Part shown: in pieces, positions 6,939 through 16,099 of the stretch
Numbering within the stretch: position 1 is the first letter of the stretch
Layout: every line of letters begins with the position of its first letter
Assembly (NCBI GenBank): GCA_005776885.1
Contig: SXOD01000034.1
Span: 1 to 38,005 of the forward strand
DNA: 38,005 nucleotides
Direction of reading: 5' to 3'
From: Planctomycetia bacterium
Lineage (GTDB): Bacteria > Planctomycetota > Phycisphaerae > Phycisphaerales > SM1A02
Made by a program: the position numbers and the translations under genes
Notes under the pieces: model-generated
The model's database searches: none
What the model was told of the DNA's origin: nothing
What the model saw: only the letters and a program-made list of their open reading frames with translations

Positions 6939-8428
6939 GGGGCGGTGGCGGGGGGCGCTGTCGCGTGATGCTCCGAGAGCAGGTCGACCCCGAGCCCGCC
7001 CCGCGGATCATGCCAGACGCTGTGCAGGTGGTCGGGGTCGCCGCTGGAGCAATCGAACTCGATGATGAGCGTGGGGCCGTGAAGTCGAAAGTAGTGCGGC
7101 TTGGAGCGGTCGATGTCGCCGGCGAGCGCGAAGTGGGTGGCGGCGAGGGCTGAGGATGAGTCTGAGTCTGAGTCTGGGTCTGGGTCTGAGTCAGCGTCGC
7201 CGAGCATCTCGCGGAGTGCGTGGTCTCGAAGGTCGGACTCAAGCAAGTCCGCGTACTCCTTCAGCACGGCGCACAGCAGCGTGCGCTGCTCGTCGGTCAT
7301 TTCGGAGGCCGGGAGTCCCTTCGGCGGACCTTCGAGTCGTTCTCGACCCGGACCGGTGACGATGTCGCGTGGGACGGCCCCCGGCATGCGCGCGCGGTCG
7401 AGTTGCGCAGGCGTGAGCGAACGAGCGAGCGAAAAAAACGCGTCCTGCTGCTTGCCGAGGTTGCGGACTCCCTTCATCGGGCCGTCGGGCACTTCTTGCG
7501 GCTGTGAGCCGATGAAGAGAGGCGTGTGGTGCATCGTCCCATCCGCCTCCGTGGTGAAGTTGAGGCTGAGATGGTGCCCTTCCAGGCGTGCGGTGGAGGG
7601 GGCAGTGACAGGCGCCCCGGACGGGCCCTGCTCGCTCGACCCACTCCAGATGCTTACGAAGTACATGGTTGGATCGAACGAGAGGTCCGGTGCCCCGCGA
7701 TCGATGCTCCGCTGGCGAAGGTAGCGCTCCATCTGGATCACTCGGTCGATCGTGAGGTCGCCGCGATTGGAGAGCTGCGACTGGAAGATGGCCAGCGCCT
7801 TCTCGCGCGCCGCCGGGTCCAGCGAGGTGAGCGCGACGCCGGGGCGCACGCCGCGGAGATAACTCCAGTGCAGGCGCGCGGGGTCATCGAATGGGTGGGA
7901 GGCGAGGGAGCGCTGGTCGGGTGGGAGCGATGCCAGAAAGACCGAGGCGTCTGAGGTCGACTCCCCGGCTCCACGAAGCCGATCCATCACGATGTCAGTC
8001 AAGAGGAAGTCCGGGCCGGGAGTGAGCGGCGGGACATACAGGAAGTGCCAGACGTTGACCCAGACGCTGCGCTTGATGCCTGGGCGATCGTCCCACGGCG
8101 TGATGGTGACTTCGATCCAGCGCAGGTTGTCAAAATAGTCAACCCCCATGGCCTCGAAGAGGAACTTGCCCTGCGACGGGTCGAGGTGACCGCTGCCGAC
8201 GCCGGCGTGCTGGGCAGGATCGCTCACCCCGATCGGCCCATACGGATGGACGGTGACGCCGTCGGGGCCGCGTGATGCGCAATCCTCGCCGTTGGCCAGC
8301 AGGACCGCCCGCACTCTGCCCGCGACTTCGGCCCCGGTCCCGGTCATCGTGACGGAGTTGCAGGCGCACAGGGCTAGAGCGAGGTGGAGGAGCGTTGCGA
8401 TCGTGGTGCCGAGTCCGCGCATGCTCAT
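6935..8428 (-). CDS. DUF3500 family lipoprotein
   Basis: This 497-residue protein is recognised by the DUF3500 pattern: a central block RLEGHHLSLNFTTEADG followed by TPLFIGSQPQEV, and a C-terminal block KPHYFRLHGPTLIIEFDCSS followed by DHLHSVWHD. The function of the family is unknown; members are mostly exported. The N-terminus is a signal peptide ending in ALALCAC, a plausible lipobox. An acidic Asp/Ser/Pro insert around residues 410-425 comes from an imperfect hexanucleotide repeat (7152-7193). The start ATG 8428 has a good TTGGAGG ribosome-binding site. The upstream side abuts the right copy of the 88-bp repeat, so its promoter region may have been altered by that rearrangement. Confidence 0.82.
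   Translation of the reverse strand: MSMRGLGTTIATLLHLALALCACNSVTMTGTGAEVAGRVRAVLLANGEDCASRGPDGVTVHPYGPIGVSDPAQHAGVGSGHLDPSQGKFLFEAMGVDYFDNLRWIEVTITPWDDRPGIKRSVWVNVWHFLYVPPLTPGPDFLLTDIVMDRLRGAGESTSDASVFLASLPPDQRSLASHPFDDPARLHWSYLRGVRPGVALTSLDPAAREKALAIFQSQLSNRGDLTIDRVIQMERYLRQRSIDRGAPDLSFDPTMYFVSIWSGSSEQGPSGAPVTAPSTARLEGHHLSLNFTTEADGTMHHTPLFIGSQPQEVPDGPMKGVRNLGKQQDAFFSLARSLTPAQLDRARMPGAVPRDIVTGPGRERLEGPPKGLPASEMTDEQRTLLCAVLKEYADLLESDLRDHALREMLGDADSDPDPDSDSDSSSALAATHFALAGDIDRSKPHYFRLHGPTLIIEFDCSSGDPDHLHSVWHDPRGGLGVDLLSEHHATAPPATAP
7152..7193. repeat. Hexanucleotide microsatellite, 7 imperfect units
   Basis: Seven consecutive 6-bp units of the type GAGTCT/GGGTCT lie inside the DUF3500 gene and encode its acidic DSDPDPDSDSDS stretch. 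The unit length keeps the frame, so copy-number change would only lengthen or shorten this linker. Confidence 0.9.
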
Positions 8429-8823
8429 GTCGATGCCTCCAACGAGTGCGGCTTGAGAGTACCACTCGAGGTACTGACCGGGTCGCTCTCATCGGTCCAC
8501 CTCTTGTGAGAGTTGGGGGATGGTAGCCACCTCCTCCTTGCCCGGCGGTGCCACAGCGCAGTGTGGTAGCCGAGAACTGCGTCAGGTGCGAGCCGAGAGG
8601 CGACGAGGTATGGATCGACCGGTGCAGACTCGGGCTCCATGCCCAGGGGAACGACCGAATACACGCCGCGGCGCACGGACAGGAGCCTCCCACGCGCACG
8701 ATGCCGCGCGAGCAGGACACGGAGCGTCCCGGGGTTGTGCGAACCCCGGCTGCCACGAAAGTGCGCGAGTTCGTCACTCGTGAACACGGGGTGGCGCGCG
8801 AAGAAACTCTGGAGGCTGGACAT
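8425..8823 (-). pseudogene. AbiEi-family antitoxin, 5' fragment
   Basis: Starting at ATG 8823, about 87 residues match the N-terminal winged-helix of AbiEi antitoxins: FFARHPVFTSDELAHF, then LLSVRRGVYSVVP and DPYLVASRLAPDAVLGYHTAL. In this family YHTAL is normally followed by a long C-terminal domain. Here the family similarity stops exactly where the 88-bp repeat begins (8561). The frame then encodes Arg-rich residues from the repeat and ends at 8425. No AbiEii gene follows on this strand. A regulatory DNA-binding fragment could still be made, but the antitoxin is not intact. Confidence 0.72.
8474..8561 (-). repeat. 88-bp perfect inverted repeat, right copy (R3)
   Basis: Exact reverse complement of 54-141. 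Its upper end joins the truncated AbiEi fragment, and its lower end lies 45 bases before the DUF3500 start. See the left copy for the internal dyad and the diverged third copy. Confidence 0.93.
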
Positions 8824-8911
8824 GGGGACCGTGGGTCGTGGTTGGGTGTAGTGGCTGGGCGCTGGCGGCGGCTCTGCGGGTGGTTGCTTGTGTGTGCGGT
8901 TAGTTAGCCGA

Positions 8912-8940
8912 AGTGTATGAGTATCGGCAAGCAAAAGCAA
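8912..8940 (-). promoter_or_regulatory. Putative sigma70-type promoter of the AbiEi fragment
   Basis: On the minus strand, TTGCTT (8940-8935) and TACACT (8917-8912) are separated by exactly 17 bp in a locally AT-rich stretch. Transcription would begin about 80 bp before ATG 8823. Confidence 0.45.
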
Positions 8941-9115
8941 CCAATTCAGGCCATGTTGGGTTGAATCGGTCCTGTCGTCGGGCGTCGGGAGGGCGCGTGT
9001 GGCGGGCCCTCGGGCGTGAAGTGGCCCCGCGACTCACCCGCGGGAGCCCTAGATGGAGGCGCAGAGCGGCTCGCGGAAGCGTGATTACACTGCGCCGCCT
9101 GAACTCCCCAGTTCC

Positions 9116-9568
9116 CTAGAAGAGCGGCTCTCCCGGCAGTATCGCCGCCTGCCGAACCCATGTCGTGAACTGCGCGATGTCGATCTGTTCGCCCTCGTGA
9201 ATGTGGAGGTATCGAGTGCCCTTGTTCTTCGACTCGATGGGCGGCATCGGCGTGAGCGCGGCGCCATTGAGGAACGCCACCTTCACATACTTCGTGATGC
9301 AGTGGAAGCCAAGGAACCAGCCGTTGCCGTCGATGCCGTAGAACGGGGTGTTCCAGCGGACGGCTTTGCGGAATCCGGGTGTGGTGCGGTGGGTGCGCGA
9401 CACGAGGTCATCAATCGCCCGACCGATGTCGCGCTTCCATCCTGGCATTGCGGCGATGAACGCCTGCACCACTTCGTCGCCGTTACCCTTCGCAATCTGG
9501 GGATTGCCGCCGGACAGAAGTCGAGGCTCCGTCGAGGGGATCGCACTGACGCGAATCGGCTTGGGCAC
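9116..9568 (-). CDS. DUF1801 domain protein
   Basis: This 150-residue cytoplasmic protein has the DUF1801 pattern: AAMPGWKRDIGRAIDDLV near residues 40-57, RKAVRWNTPFYGIDGNGWF, then YVKVAFLNGAAL and a closing TRYLHIHEGEQIDI. The family includes the Bacillus YdhG/iron-chaperone-like proteins, but most members have no established role. The GTG start 9568 has an AGGATA (TATCCT on the minus strand) box 7 nt upstream. The gene is divergent from the S4-domain gene. Confidence 0.8.
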   Translation of the reverse strand: MPKPIRVSAIPSTEPRLLSGGNPQIAKGNGDEVVQAFIAAMPGWKRDIGRAIDDLVSRTHRTTPGFRKAVRWNTPFYGIDGNGWFLGFHCITKYVKVAFLNGAALTPMPPIESKNKGTRYLHIHEGEQIDIAQFTTWVRQAAILPGEPLF

Positions 9569-9575
9569 GGATTGG

Positions 9576-9581
9576 AGGATA
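9576..9581 (-). promoter_or_regulatory. Putative -10 box TATCCT for the DUF1801 gene
   Basis: TATCCT on the minus strand ends 7 nt before GTG 9568; no Shine-Dalgarno is present. Leaderless-type arrangement. Confidence 0.4.
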
Positions 9582-9604
9582 TCCGTTGCCGCGCGTCGCG
9601 AACG

Positions 9605-9610
9605 TACGCT
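9605..9610 (+). promoter_or_regulatory. Putative -10 box TACGCT for the S4-domain gene
   Basis: TACGCT ends 7 nt before ATG 9618. It lies back-to-back with the DUF1801 box, so the two divergent starts share about 50 bp of control DNA. Confidence 0.4.
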
Positions 9611-9617
9611 TGGTCAC

Positions 9618-9890
9618 ATGAACGCACCTGATCGAATGAACGCCATTGAGTTTCAGTTGCGAGGCGAGTGCATCGCACTGTGCGACCTCCTGAAGGCCAC
9701 TGGACTTGCCGACAGCGGGGGAGAAGCGAAGGCACTCATCGCCGCGGGAGAGGTGTCGGTGGACGGCGAGACTGAACTCAGGAAGACGGCGAAGATCCGT
9801 GCGGGGCAGGTCGTGTCGCACGCGGGTCGATTGGTTCGAGTGAAGGCGGCCAGCGAGGGGCGGCCGCCGCCGCGCGCTACGCGTCAATGA
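9618..9890 (+). CDS. S4-domain RNA-binding protein (YbcJ-like)
   Basis: This 90-residue protein consists almost entirely of one S4 RNA-binding fold: LCDLLKATGLADSGGEAKAL, then IAAGEVSVDGETELRKTAKI and RAGQVVSHAGRLVRV. Similar small S4 proteins bind structured RNA, often ribosomal RNA. ATG 9636 is an alternative start, but 9618 fits the -10 box. The 3' end overlaps the convergent addA gene by 14 nt. Confidence 0.82.
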   Translation: MNAPDRMNAIEFQLRGECIALCDLLKATGLADSGGEAKALIAAGEVSVDGETELRKTAKIRAGQVVSHAGRLVRVKAASEGRPPPRATRQ

Positions 9891-12800
9891 CTTCGCCGCG
9901 ATCGACCATCAGGAGACTCACGGCGATGTCGTTCGCCGCTACGCCCGTCATCTCGCACAGTGCCTCGCGGTAGTCATCCATCTGTGCGCGGTAGTGCTCC
10001 AGGATCTGTGCGGGCGTATCACCTGCTGAGCCCGTCTTGAAATCCAGTACATGCGCTTGGACGATGCGACCGCCAGCAGCGCCGAGCACGACTCGATCCA
10101 TCCGCCCCGAGGCGCGCGCCTGCCGTGCGTCACGGCGTTGGTAGGGGAGCTCACCGTGCGCGGTCCAGGTGACTCCCGTCGGCGCAGTGGGTCGAGCCAT
10201 CGCTGCGCCGATCGGCCCGGACAGCGCAGCGCGCGCGGCCGCCACTGCGGAGGCGAGTTCATGGTCAGTGACCGGCGACCGCAGCTCCGCTTGGACCAGC
10301 TGATGCGCTCGCTCGATGTCGGTGGCGGCAAGTCCCAAGTTGGACCACTCCACCTGCCGCAAGAGCGCGTGCACGATCGTGCCGCGGCGAAGCGCTTCGG
10401 GGTCGCCGAGGGAGTGGGGAAGAGCCACACGGACCGTGGTGATCGGTGGCGCGACCTGAGCTGGTGCAGGAACAGTTGGGATGCGCCGCTCGTGCGCCTC
10501 GGCGGCGTATCGGTCTACGGCAGCCGCGTCGGCGCCATCCAGCGCCCCAGGTGTGACACCTTCGAAGAGCCAGAACGGCACATCAGAGCTGGCCTGCGCG
10601 GCAAAGGTATCGATGTATGCCGCATCGAAGTCGGGCAGCGATCGACGCAACAGCCACAGCGGAGTAAGGCAAGCCTCATCCTTGTCCGTCGGCGCGCCGC
10701 AGATGAAATGAACTCCTGATTTGGCTCGGGTGATGGCCACATAGAAGAGGCTCAGGCCATCGGAGAGGCTCCCCACGCGCGCTTCGGTGTGCAGTGCGCA
10801 GAGGAGCGGGCTCAGTGCTCGAATCTCCTCGCCGACAAGCGGGCCGATCGCCAGAGGCGTACCGCCTGCGCCGTCGCAGATCATCGTCCATTCGCCGGGT
10901 CCGGTCTTGACCTCATCCATGCGCTCTCCCATCGACGGCAGCACGATTTCATCAAACTCAAGTCCCTTGCTTGCGTGCATGGTCATGACACGGATGCGGT
11001 CGCCGCTCACGGTGCGCGATCCGAGGGACTCCACCATTCGGACAAATCGCTCCGGCCGGGAGATGGAGTCTGCGGGAGCCGTGTCGGCAAGGGTGAGGAG
11101 TTGTTCCAGCCGGACGCGGTCGCGCTCGACGCACAGGGGGGCGATGGCCTGCGCGGCGTCGGCGAGCCACGCCTTCAGCCCGCGCTCATGGAGTGCCTTG
11201 CGCAGGCGGCGACTCAGCGCAACAGCGTCGCTCGTGCCGAAGCGCTGGGGGATCTCAATGACCGGGGCAAGCGCCGCGCGCACGGCGGGCCGAGTGGCGA
11301 TGAACATCGAGATGGTGTCGCCTGGCTGTTCGGCAACCTTGAGCAGTGCCATCAGCGTGACGACGCCCATGGCATCGGTGAGCGCGCCGACGCCCTCGTC
11401 GCTCGCGGCCACGCCTCGCGCACGGAGCGCTTCCACGACCGCCGTGATGTGCTTGTTGGTGCGGACCAAGACTGCTATCGAGGCGTCCGGCCGTGCCGTG
11501 GCGCGAGCGGCCACGACTGCTGCGGTGATGTCCGCCCACTCCTCGTTCTTGGGAACCGCCCAGGCGGCGATGGCGGATGGCTTCGAAGCCAGCGTCGGCG
11601 CACTCGTGTGCTCAACGAATGACCAGTGGGCGAGCACTCTCTCCACCGGTGGCACGCCGACTGCCGCGGGGGCGTGTTGACCCAGCGGCGCCAGGAGGGC
11701 CTCAAGCGCCGACGCACTCGCCGAGACCGTGGCGACGACCGTTGCAGGGTCTCCATCAAGCGCGGTCAGGCGATCGTGCAGCGAGCTTTGGGCGGTGGGG
11801 CCGAACACCTCATTGACCAGCCGCATCACGCCGGGATGTGAGCGGTAGCTGGTGCCAAGCGCGATGTCCTGCTCCAGGACAGCCGCGTAGTGAGTGTTCA
11901 TGCGTCCGATGAGCGACGGCGTGCCGCCGCGCCAGCCGAAGATTGACTGCTTGGGGTCGCCCACCATCAGGAACTGGCGATCGTGCTCCGTGGCGAAGAT
12001 CTCCTCGACAATCGGAGAAAGGGCCGCGTACTGCTCGGGGCTGGTGTCCTGGCATTCGTCGATGGCCAGGTCCCGTACGGCGCAATCGAGCCGATACCGC
12101 ATGTCGTCCAGGCCGATGGCATCCAGGCCACTGGCGCGCGCGATGGCGGTGGCGATCTCGGCGAATGAGTACTGTCGATCGGCCCGGCGAATGGTGCTGA
12201 GCAGTCCTCGAAACTGCTGGCCAAGCGCAGCGATCGCGCCGATGCGTTGCTTGATCAGCCTCGATTCCAGCGCCATCGCATGCCAAAGGAGCCCGCTCAC
12301 GGCCCGTGCGAGTTCGGTGGCCGCAAACTGTTTGGAATACGACTCGCCCCGGTGCATCTTGCCGGCGAAGTTGCTGGCCAGCACGCTGCGCCAGTCCCGG
12401 TCATCCACCAGCTTCGCGAGGCCGTCACGGGCCTTGATCCAGTTGGCATGGGGCGTGCCATCCTTCTTCAGCGGGAGTGGCGCCGTGAGCAGGGCGGACA
12501 TGAGTGCCGCGAGTTGTTCTGCGGTGGCCAACTGCGCACCGGGAAAGATCGCGACCGAGTCGGGGCAGAGGGCTTCCCACGGAGACATGCCCGCACGGTG
12601 GATGTCGCACTGGTCGATGAACGCAGCCGCAGCATTCAGCTCCTTGAGAAGCGACTCATGAACGCGAGCCTTCGGCGCACCCGCGCTGGATCGCTGCACG
12701 AGTGGCCAGGCGGCTGTCGGGTCAGCCTCAAGCAGTCGAGAGAGCGCGAGAGCGCGCTGCGAGTCCTCGTGGTCCCGCCCTCCGATTGTCCAGTCGTCGG

Positions 12801-13176
12801 GAAGGCCGAGTTCCTCCGCGAATCCCCGGGCGATGCGCGAGAAGAAGCTGTCGATCGTGCCGACGGAGAGTCGATCCAGTTGTGCCAACACTTGAGAGAG
12901 GACGGTGCGGTATTCGTCGGCCGTCGCCGGGCCAACCATGCCGGGGTCAGAGAAGCGGCCACGCTCCGTCTCGCTCGTCGCTCCCATCGCGAGGTGGCGA
13001 AGCACGCGCTCAAGGATTTCGCCCGCAGCCTTTCGCGTGAAGGTGATGGCAAGGATCGCATCCGCGCCGGCGGCACCGTCGTGGGCGCGCGAATGTTCGA
13101 TCATCCAACGGACCAGCCGATTGGCCAGCAAGTAGGTCTTCCCTGAACCAGCATTGGCAGTGACGATCGACTTCAT
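9877..13176 (-). CDS. addA: AddA-type helicase-nuclease (UvrD superfamily)
   Basis: This 1099-residue SF1A helicase with a C-terminal nuclease acts with AddB in double-strand-break resection and recombination. Walker A is TANAGSGKT (Lys13) at the very N-terminus; Walker B is AIDECQDTS; further helicase motifs are VGDPKQSIFGWRGG, GTSYRSHPGVM, VMTMHASKGLEFDEI and LFYVAITRAKSG. Near the C-terminus are LRRGTIVHALL and the PD-(D/E)XK signature (VLDFKTG, then QMDDY). I placed the start at ATG 13176, not further upstream, because it gives the canonical start-to-Walker-A spacing and a 4-nt ATGA overlap with addB. The two genes form one operon. Confidence 0.92.
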   Translation of the reverse strand: MKSIVTANAGSGKTYLLANRLVRWMIEHSRAHDGAAGADAILAITFTRKAAGEILERVLRHLAMGATSETERGRFSDPGMVGPATADEYRTVLSQVLAQLDRLSVGTIDSFFSRIARGFAEELGLPDDWTIGGRDHEDSQRALALSRLLEADPTAAWPLVQRSSAGAPKARVHESLLKELNAAAAFIDQCDIHRAGMSPWEALCPDSVAIFPGAQLATAEQLAALMSALLTAPLPLKKDGTPHANWIKARDGLAKLVDDRDWRSVLASNFAGKMHRGESYSKQFAATELARAVSGLLWHAMALESRLIKQRIGAIAALGQQFRGLLSTIRRADRQYSFAEIATAIARASGLDAIGLDDMRYRLDCAVRDLAIDECQDTSPEQYAALSPIVEEIFATEHDRQFLMVGDPKQSIFGWRGGTPSLIGRMNTHYAAVLEQDIALGTSYRSHPGVMRLVNEVFGPTAQSSLHDRLTALDGDPATVVATVSASASALEALLAPLGQHAPAAVGVPPVERVLAHWSFVEHTSAPTLASKPSAIAAWAVPKNEEWADITAAVVAARATARPDASIAVLVRTNKHITAVVEALRARGVAASDEGVGALTDAMGVVTLMALLKVAEQPGDTISMFIATRPAVRAALAPVIEIPQRFGTSDAVALSRRLRKALHERGLKAWLADAAQAIAPLCVERDRVRLEQLLTLADTAPADSISRPERFVRMVESLGSRTVSGDRIRVMTMHASKGLEFDEIVLPSMGERMDEVKTGPGEWTMICDGAGGTPLAIGPLVGEEIRALSPLLCALHTEARVGSLSDGLSLFYVAITRAKSGVHFICGAPTDKDEACLTPLWLLRRSLPDFDAAYIDTFAAQASSDVPFWLFEGVTPGALDGADAAAVDRYAAEAHERRIPTVPAPAQVAPPITTVRVALPHSLGDPEALRRGTIVHALLRQVEWSNLGLAATDIERAHQLVQAELRSPVTDHELASAVAAARAALSGPIGAAMARPTAPTGVTWTAHGELPYQRRDARQARASGRMDRVVLGAAGGRIVQAHVLDFKTGSAGDTPAQILEHYRAQMDDYREALCEMTGVAANDIAVSLLMVDRGEVIDA

Positions 13177-16001
13177 GGGGTGCCCGCCCCCGCAGCGGCG
13201 GCGCCGGAGACCAAGCCCTGGATGCCGATGCCGTAGATCGGGCGAAGGAGGTCCCAATGATTGAATGTGGTCGCGGTGGGAGTGAAGTCGCCAGCCTGGA
13301 TGCGGCGCACCACATTGGCCGCGAGCGCCACGGCGGCATCAAGTTCGCTGGGACCCCAGGCTGCCTGGGTGATCTGTGAGAGTTCTCCATCCGCTGGCAG
13401 CGCGGCGATGGCCAGCGTGATGGCGTCGCGCGGCACTCCCGTCGCGGCGAGGAGTTCGCGGTAGAGGGGGAGCTGGAGATCGATCCATTCCTTGTTGGGT
13501 GCGCGCCCGGATCGATGGTCTTCCGGCGTGGCCTGGTCGGAACCGGTCTTGTAGTCGATGGCCGCCCACTGCCCGGTCCGCTCGTTGAAGTCAACGCGGT
13601 CGATGCGTCCGGAGAGGAGCAAGCCATCGGTTCCAGGAAACCGCACCGCGTGAGGGGACTCAAGAGTGGGAGCATCCGGGTGGACGGCGCGTTCGGAAAA
13701 GTCGAGTTCGACATGCCGCACGCGCCAGCCCTGACTGGCCCACGCCGCCTGCACTGGGGCAAACGCCTGAAGTCGGGCTCGAGCCATCGCGATCTGCACG
13801 GTCGCAGCACCGTGGATGGACTCGGGGATCGACGCGCGGAGCACATCGTCAAGCGCGGCGTCCAGCTCGCGCGTGATGTCGGCGGCAGCAACGGTCGGCG
13901 TGGCGCGCGCGGCTTCGACCACTCCCCAGCGGTGCAACGCCGCGTGCACCAGTGTTCCAAACTGCATCGAATCCAGTTCCAGCCCAAGGTCGTCCTCGCG
14001 TGCAAGCCCGAGTACACGCTCAAGAAGGAATCGATAGGGACAGTCGAGGTAGGTCTTGAATGCCGTCACGGAAATGCTGGTGATCTCGCGAATCGACTCC
14101 GGCATCGGGCACGCAAAAAAGCCAGGGCCAGGTGGCTGCGCGATGTCCCACTGGGCCAGGCGCGCGTGCGCGGCCTCATCGGACAACGCCAAGAATCGCT
14201 CGGCCTGCTGGACAGGGTCGTCACCAAGGAGGAATCGCGATGGCAGCACCGGTTCGCCCTCGGCACTCGTGGCGGGGACGCCGAAGGTGACCGAAGCCTT
14301 GCGGATGAACAGTCCATCCAAAAGCCATGCGTCACGGGCTCGGCGCGCGCGAGAGCAGGGGAGTCCCAACTTCTGCCGCAGCGAATCGGGGAGCCACGGA
14401 TCGATGGGAGTTGGTTCTGGCAGCGTGCCGTCATTGGCGGAGAGGACCACGACATGCGGGGCATCGCACACGCCAGCCTCCAGCCAGCCCATGCACTCGA
14501 TGCCGTTGGGGCGTTCACTGGGGAGGTCGACGCGCGACGCCATGTTCGTCGCGAGCTGAACCAGTTCCGGAAGTTCGCAGTTGCCGAGGAGGCCGGCGGG
14601 CAGTTCAGCCAGCGAAAGGAGGGCATTGGCCACGGCGCTGGATCCTGCCGCGTCAGCGGGGGTCGATGTGGCGGGAGCCAAGGCAAGAAGGAGTTGGTGG
14701 AGCGCGGTGAGGGCATCGAGCGGCGAGTTGGCGTGCTGTATCGGAGCGCACAACTCTTGCACATGGCGCAGCGTCGGCTCGAGCGCCCCGTCCCTCGGGT
14801 TGATCGAAACCAGCGGCGCGTCAAGTCGACGCACGCTGGTGTGCGCGGCGTAGCCAGTCACCTGCGCGACGGCGTTGGTGATGCCCTGCTCCGCCAGCCA
14901 AGACTCCACCCACGGATGGCGGATGAGCGTGCCAAGGTTGAGTGCCGTCGGCTCGGCGCACCAGCCGCTGACGGCGGCGAGCAAGAGTGCCGCCGCGCCC
15001 TGGTCGGCCGTGCGCGAGGGCGGAGTCGCGATGGAAATCGTTGTGTGCTCGAGCCGCCGAGCCAAGAGCTCCGCATCGGCGGGGCGCAGCGCGGCGATGG
15101 CAATGTCGGCGTCGGTGAGAGGCGCACCGCTGGCGGTCAGTCGACCAAGGGCATCCAACACCACGGCGGCCTGTTCGCCAACGCTTCCTACGGTGACGAT
15201 GGACTCGCGCGAGACCGCTGGGCGCATCGAAGCCCACGCTTCGTGGTCGGGGAAGCCTTCATTGACATGCGGGAGTGCAGCGGCGTGGTGGACGATGTGG
15301 ACGGCGACGCCGTTGCTCTCCAGCGCGGCCAGCAGTTGGCGCTCAAGCGGGATCGGGTCCGCCAGCAGCACGAAGACGCGCCTCGTCCCAGCAGTGACCA
15401 GCCGACCCGATGCGATCGCGCGCGCGGCGATCAGGTGGGGGAGATCCATGCCGAGCGCGGCGAGCCGGTCGTGGATCGTGCGGTCAAGCATGTCAAGCGC
15501 CGTCCACAGGGTGTCGGGGAAGAACTCGCCAAGTTCCGCGTGCTGTCCGCGCGCCAAGACATCGTGTGGGCGGAGTCCCGCGCGCGAGAGTTCCGAGAAA
15601 AGCGCGGCGATCCGCTGAGCCAGGCTCATCGTCTCGTGGCGAGTGGTGGTCTCACCCAGTGCGGCGCGGATCGTGTCGGGATCTCGCTGGGTCGCGGTCC
15701 GGAGGGACTGCAGGCAGGCCAGGACCAACGCTTCATCTGTCACGGCGGTCTTGTCAGGAATGATGAAGTGTTGCAGCGATCGGCCCGGGGTGAGCACCGT
15801 GGGCAGGAGCACTGGCCGACCAGCGAGCGCCTGCAGGTGCCCGCACAAACTCTCGCGAGCACGGCTGGCGGGCACGATCACGACCGTGTCAGTGAGATCG
15901 ACGAACGGCGCGCCCGGCGCCGTTGGCGTGGCCGCAAGAATCGCCTCCCCCAGCGCGCGCATGAGTGAGTGGTGAGGGGGGAGAATCAGCGTGCCCGGCA
16001 C
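13173..16001 (-). CDS. addB: AddB-type ATP-dependent nuclease subunit
   Basis: This 942-residue partner of AddA begins VPGTLILPPHHSLMRALGEA with a conserved VVIVPASRARESL strand near residue 40. The C-terminal nuclease domain shows FKTYLDCPYRFLLERVLGL, then a GRIDRVD element, AIDYKTG and LQLPLY, the PD-(D/E)XK order of AddB/RecB-family nucleases. The middle has no complete helicase motif set, as expected for AddB. The frame could extend to GTG 16055, but a TTGACA-16-TACGAT promoter lies inside that extension and would start transcription at about 16001. GTG 16001 is therefore preferred, giving a leaderless mRNA. Confidence 0.87.
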   Translation of the reverse strand: MPGTLILPPHHSLMRALGEAILAATPTAPGAPFVDLTDTVVIVPASRARESLCGHLQALAGRPVLLPTVLTPGRSLQHFIIPDKTAVTDEALVLACLQSLRTATQRDPDTIRAALGETTTRHETMSLAQRIAALFSELSRAGLRPHDVLARGQHAELGEFFPDTLWTALDMLDRTIHDRLAALGMDLPHLIAARAIASGRLVTAGTRRVFVLLADPIPLERQLLAALESNGVAVHIVHHAAALPHVNEGFPDHEAWASMRPAVSRESIVTVGSVGEQAAVVLDALGRLTASGAPLTDADIAIAALRPADAELLARRLEHTTISIATPPSRTADQGAAALLLAAVSGWCAEPTALNLGTLIRHPWVESWLAEQGITNAVAQVTGYAAHTSVRRLDAPLVSINPRDGALEPTLRHVQELCAPIQHANSPLDALTALHQLLLALAPATSTPADAAGSSAVANALLSLAELPAGLLGNCELPELVQLATNMASRVDLPSERPNGIECMGWLEAGVCDAPHVVVLSANDGTLPEPTPIDPWLPDSLRQKLGLPCSRARRARDAWLLDGLFIRKASVTFGVPATSAEGEPVLPSRFLLGDDPVQQAERFLALSDEAAHARLAQWDIAQPPGPGFFACPMPESIREITSISVTAFKTYLDCPYRFLLERVLGLAREDDLGLELDSMQFGTLVHAALHRWGVVEAARATPTVAAADITRELDAALDDVLRASIPESIHGAATVQIAMARARLQAFAPVQAAWASQGWRVRHVELDFSERAVHPDAPTLESPHAVRFPGTDGLLLSGRIDRVDFNERTGQWAAIDYKTGSDQATPEDHRSGRAPNKEWIDLQLPLYRELLAATGVPRDAITLAIAALPADGELSQITQAAWGPSELDAAVALAANVVRRIQAGDFTPTATTFNHWDLLRPIYGIGIQGLVSGAAAAGAGTP

Positions 16002-16008
16002 GGGTCGG

Positions 16009-16036
16009 ATCGTATCGGTGGCATTCGGTTTGTCAA
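16009..16036 (-). promoter_or_regulatory. addBA promoter (TTGACA-16-TACGAT)
   Basis: On the minus strand, a perfect TTGACA (16036-16031), a 16-bp spacer and TACGAT (16014-16009) end 7 nt before GTG 16001. This is the best -35/-10 pair seen in the window and it decides the addB start. Confidence 0.65.
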
Positions 16037-16099
16037 GGGGTTTCAACAATTCCACTCAACCCGCCGTCCAGACTGCGGGGGATCGGGCCAACCCTTGCC

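Noticed and set aside
13515-15968. Long 817-codon open frame on the plus strand
   Set aside because: It is antisense to addB, which has a promoter, nuclease motifs and an operon partner; the plus-strand product is Arg-rich and has no recognisable domain. Such shadows are expected at high GC.
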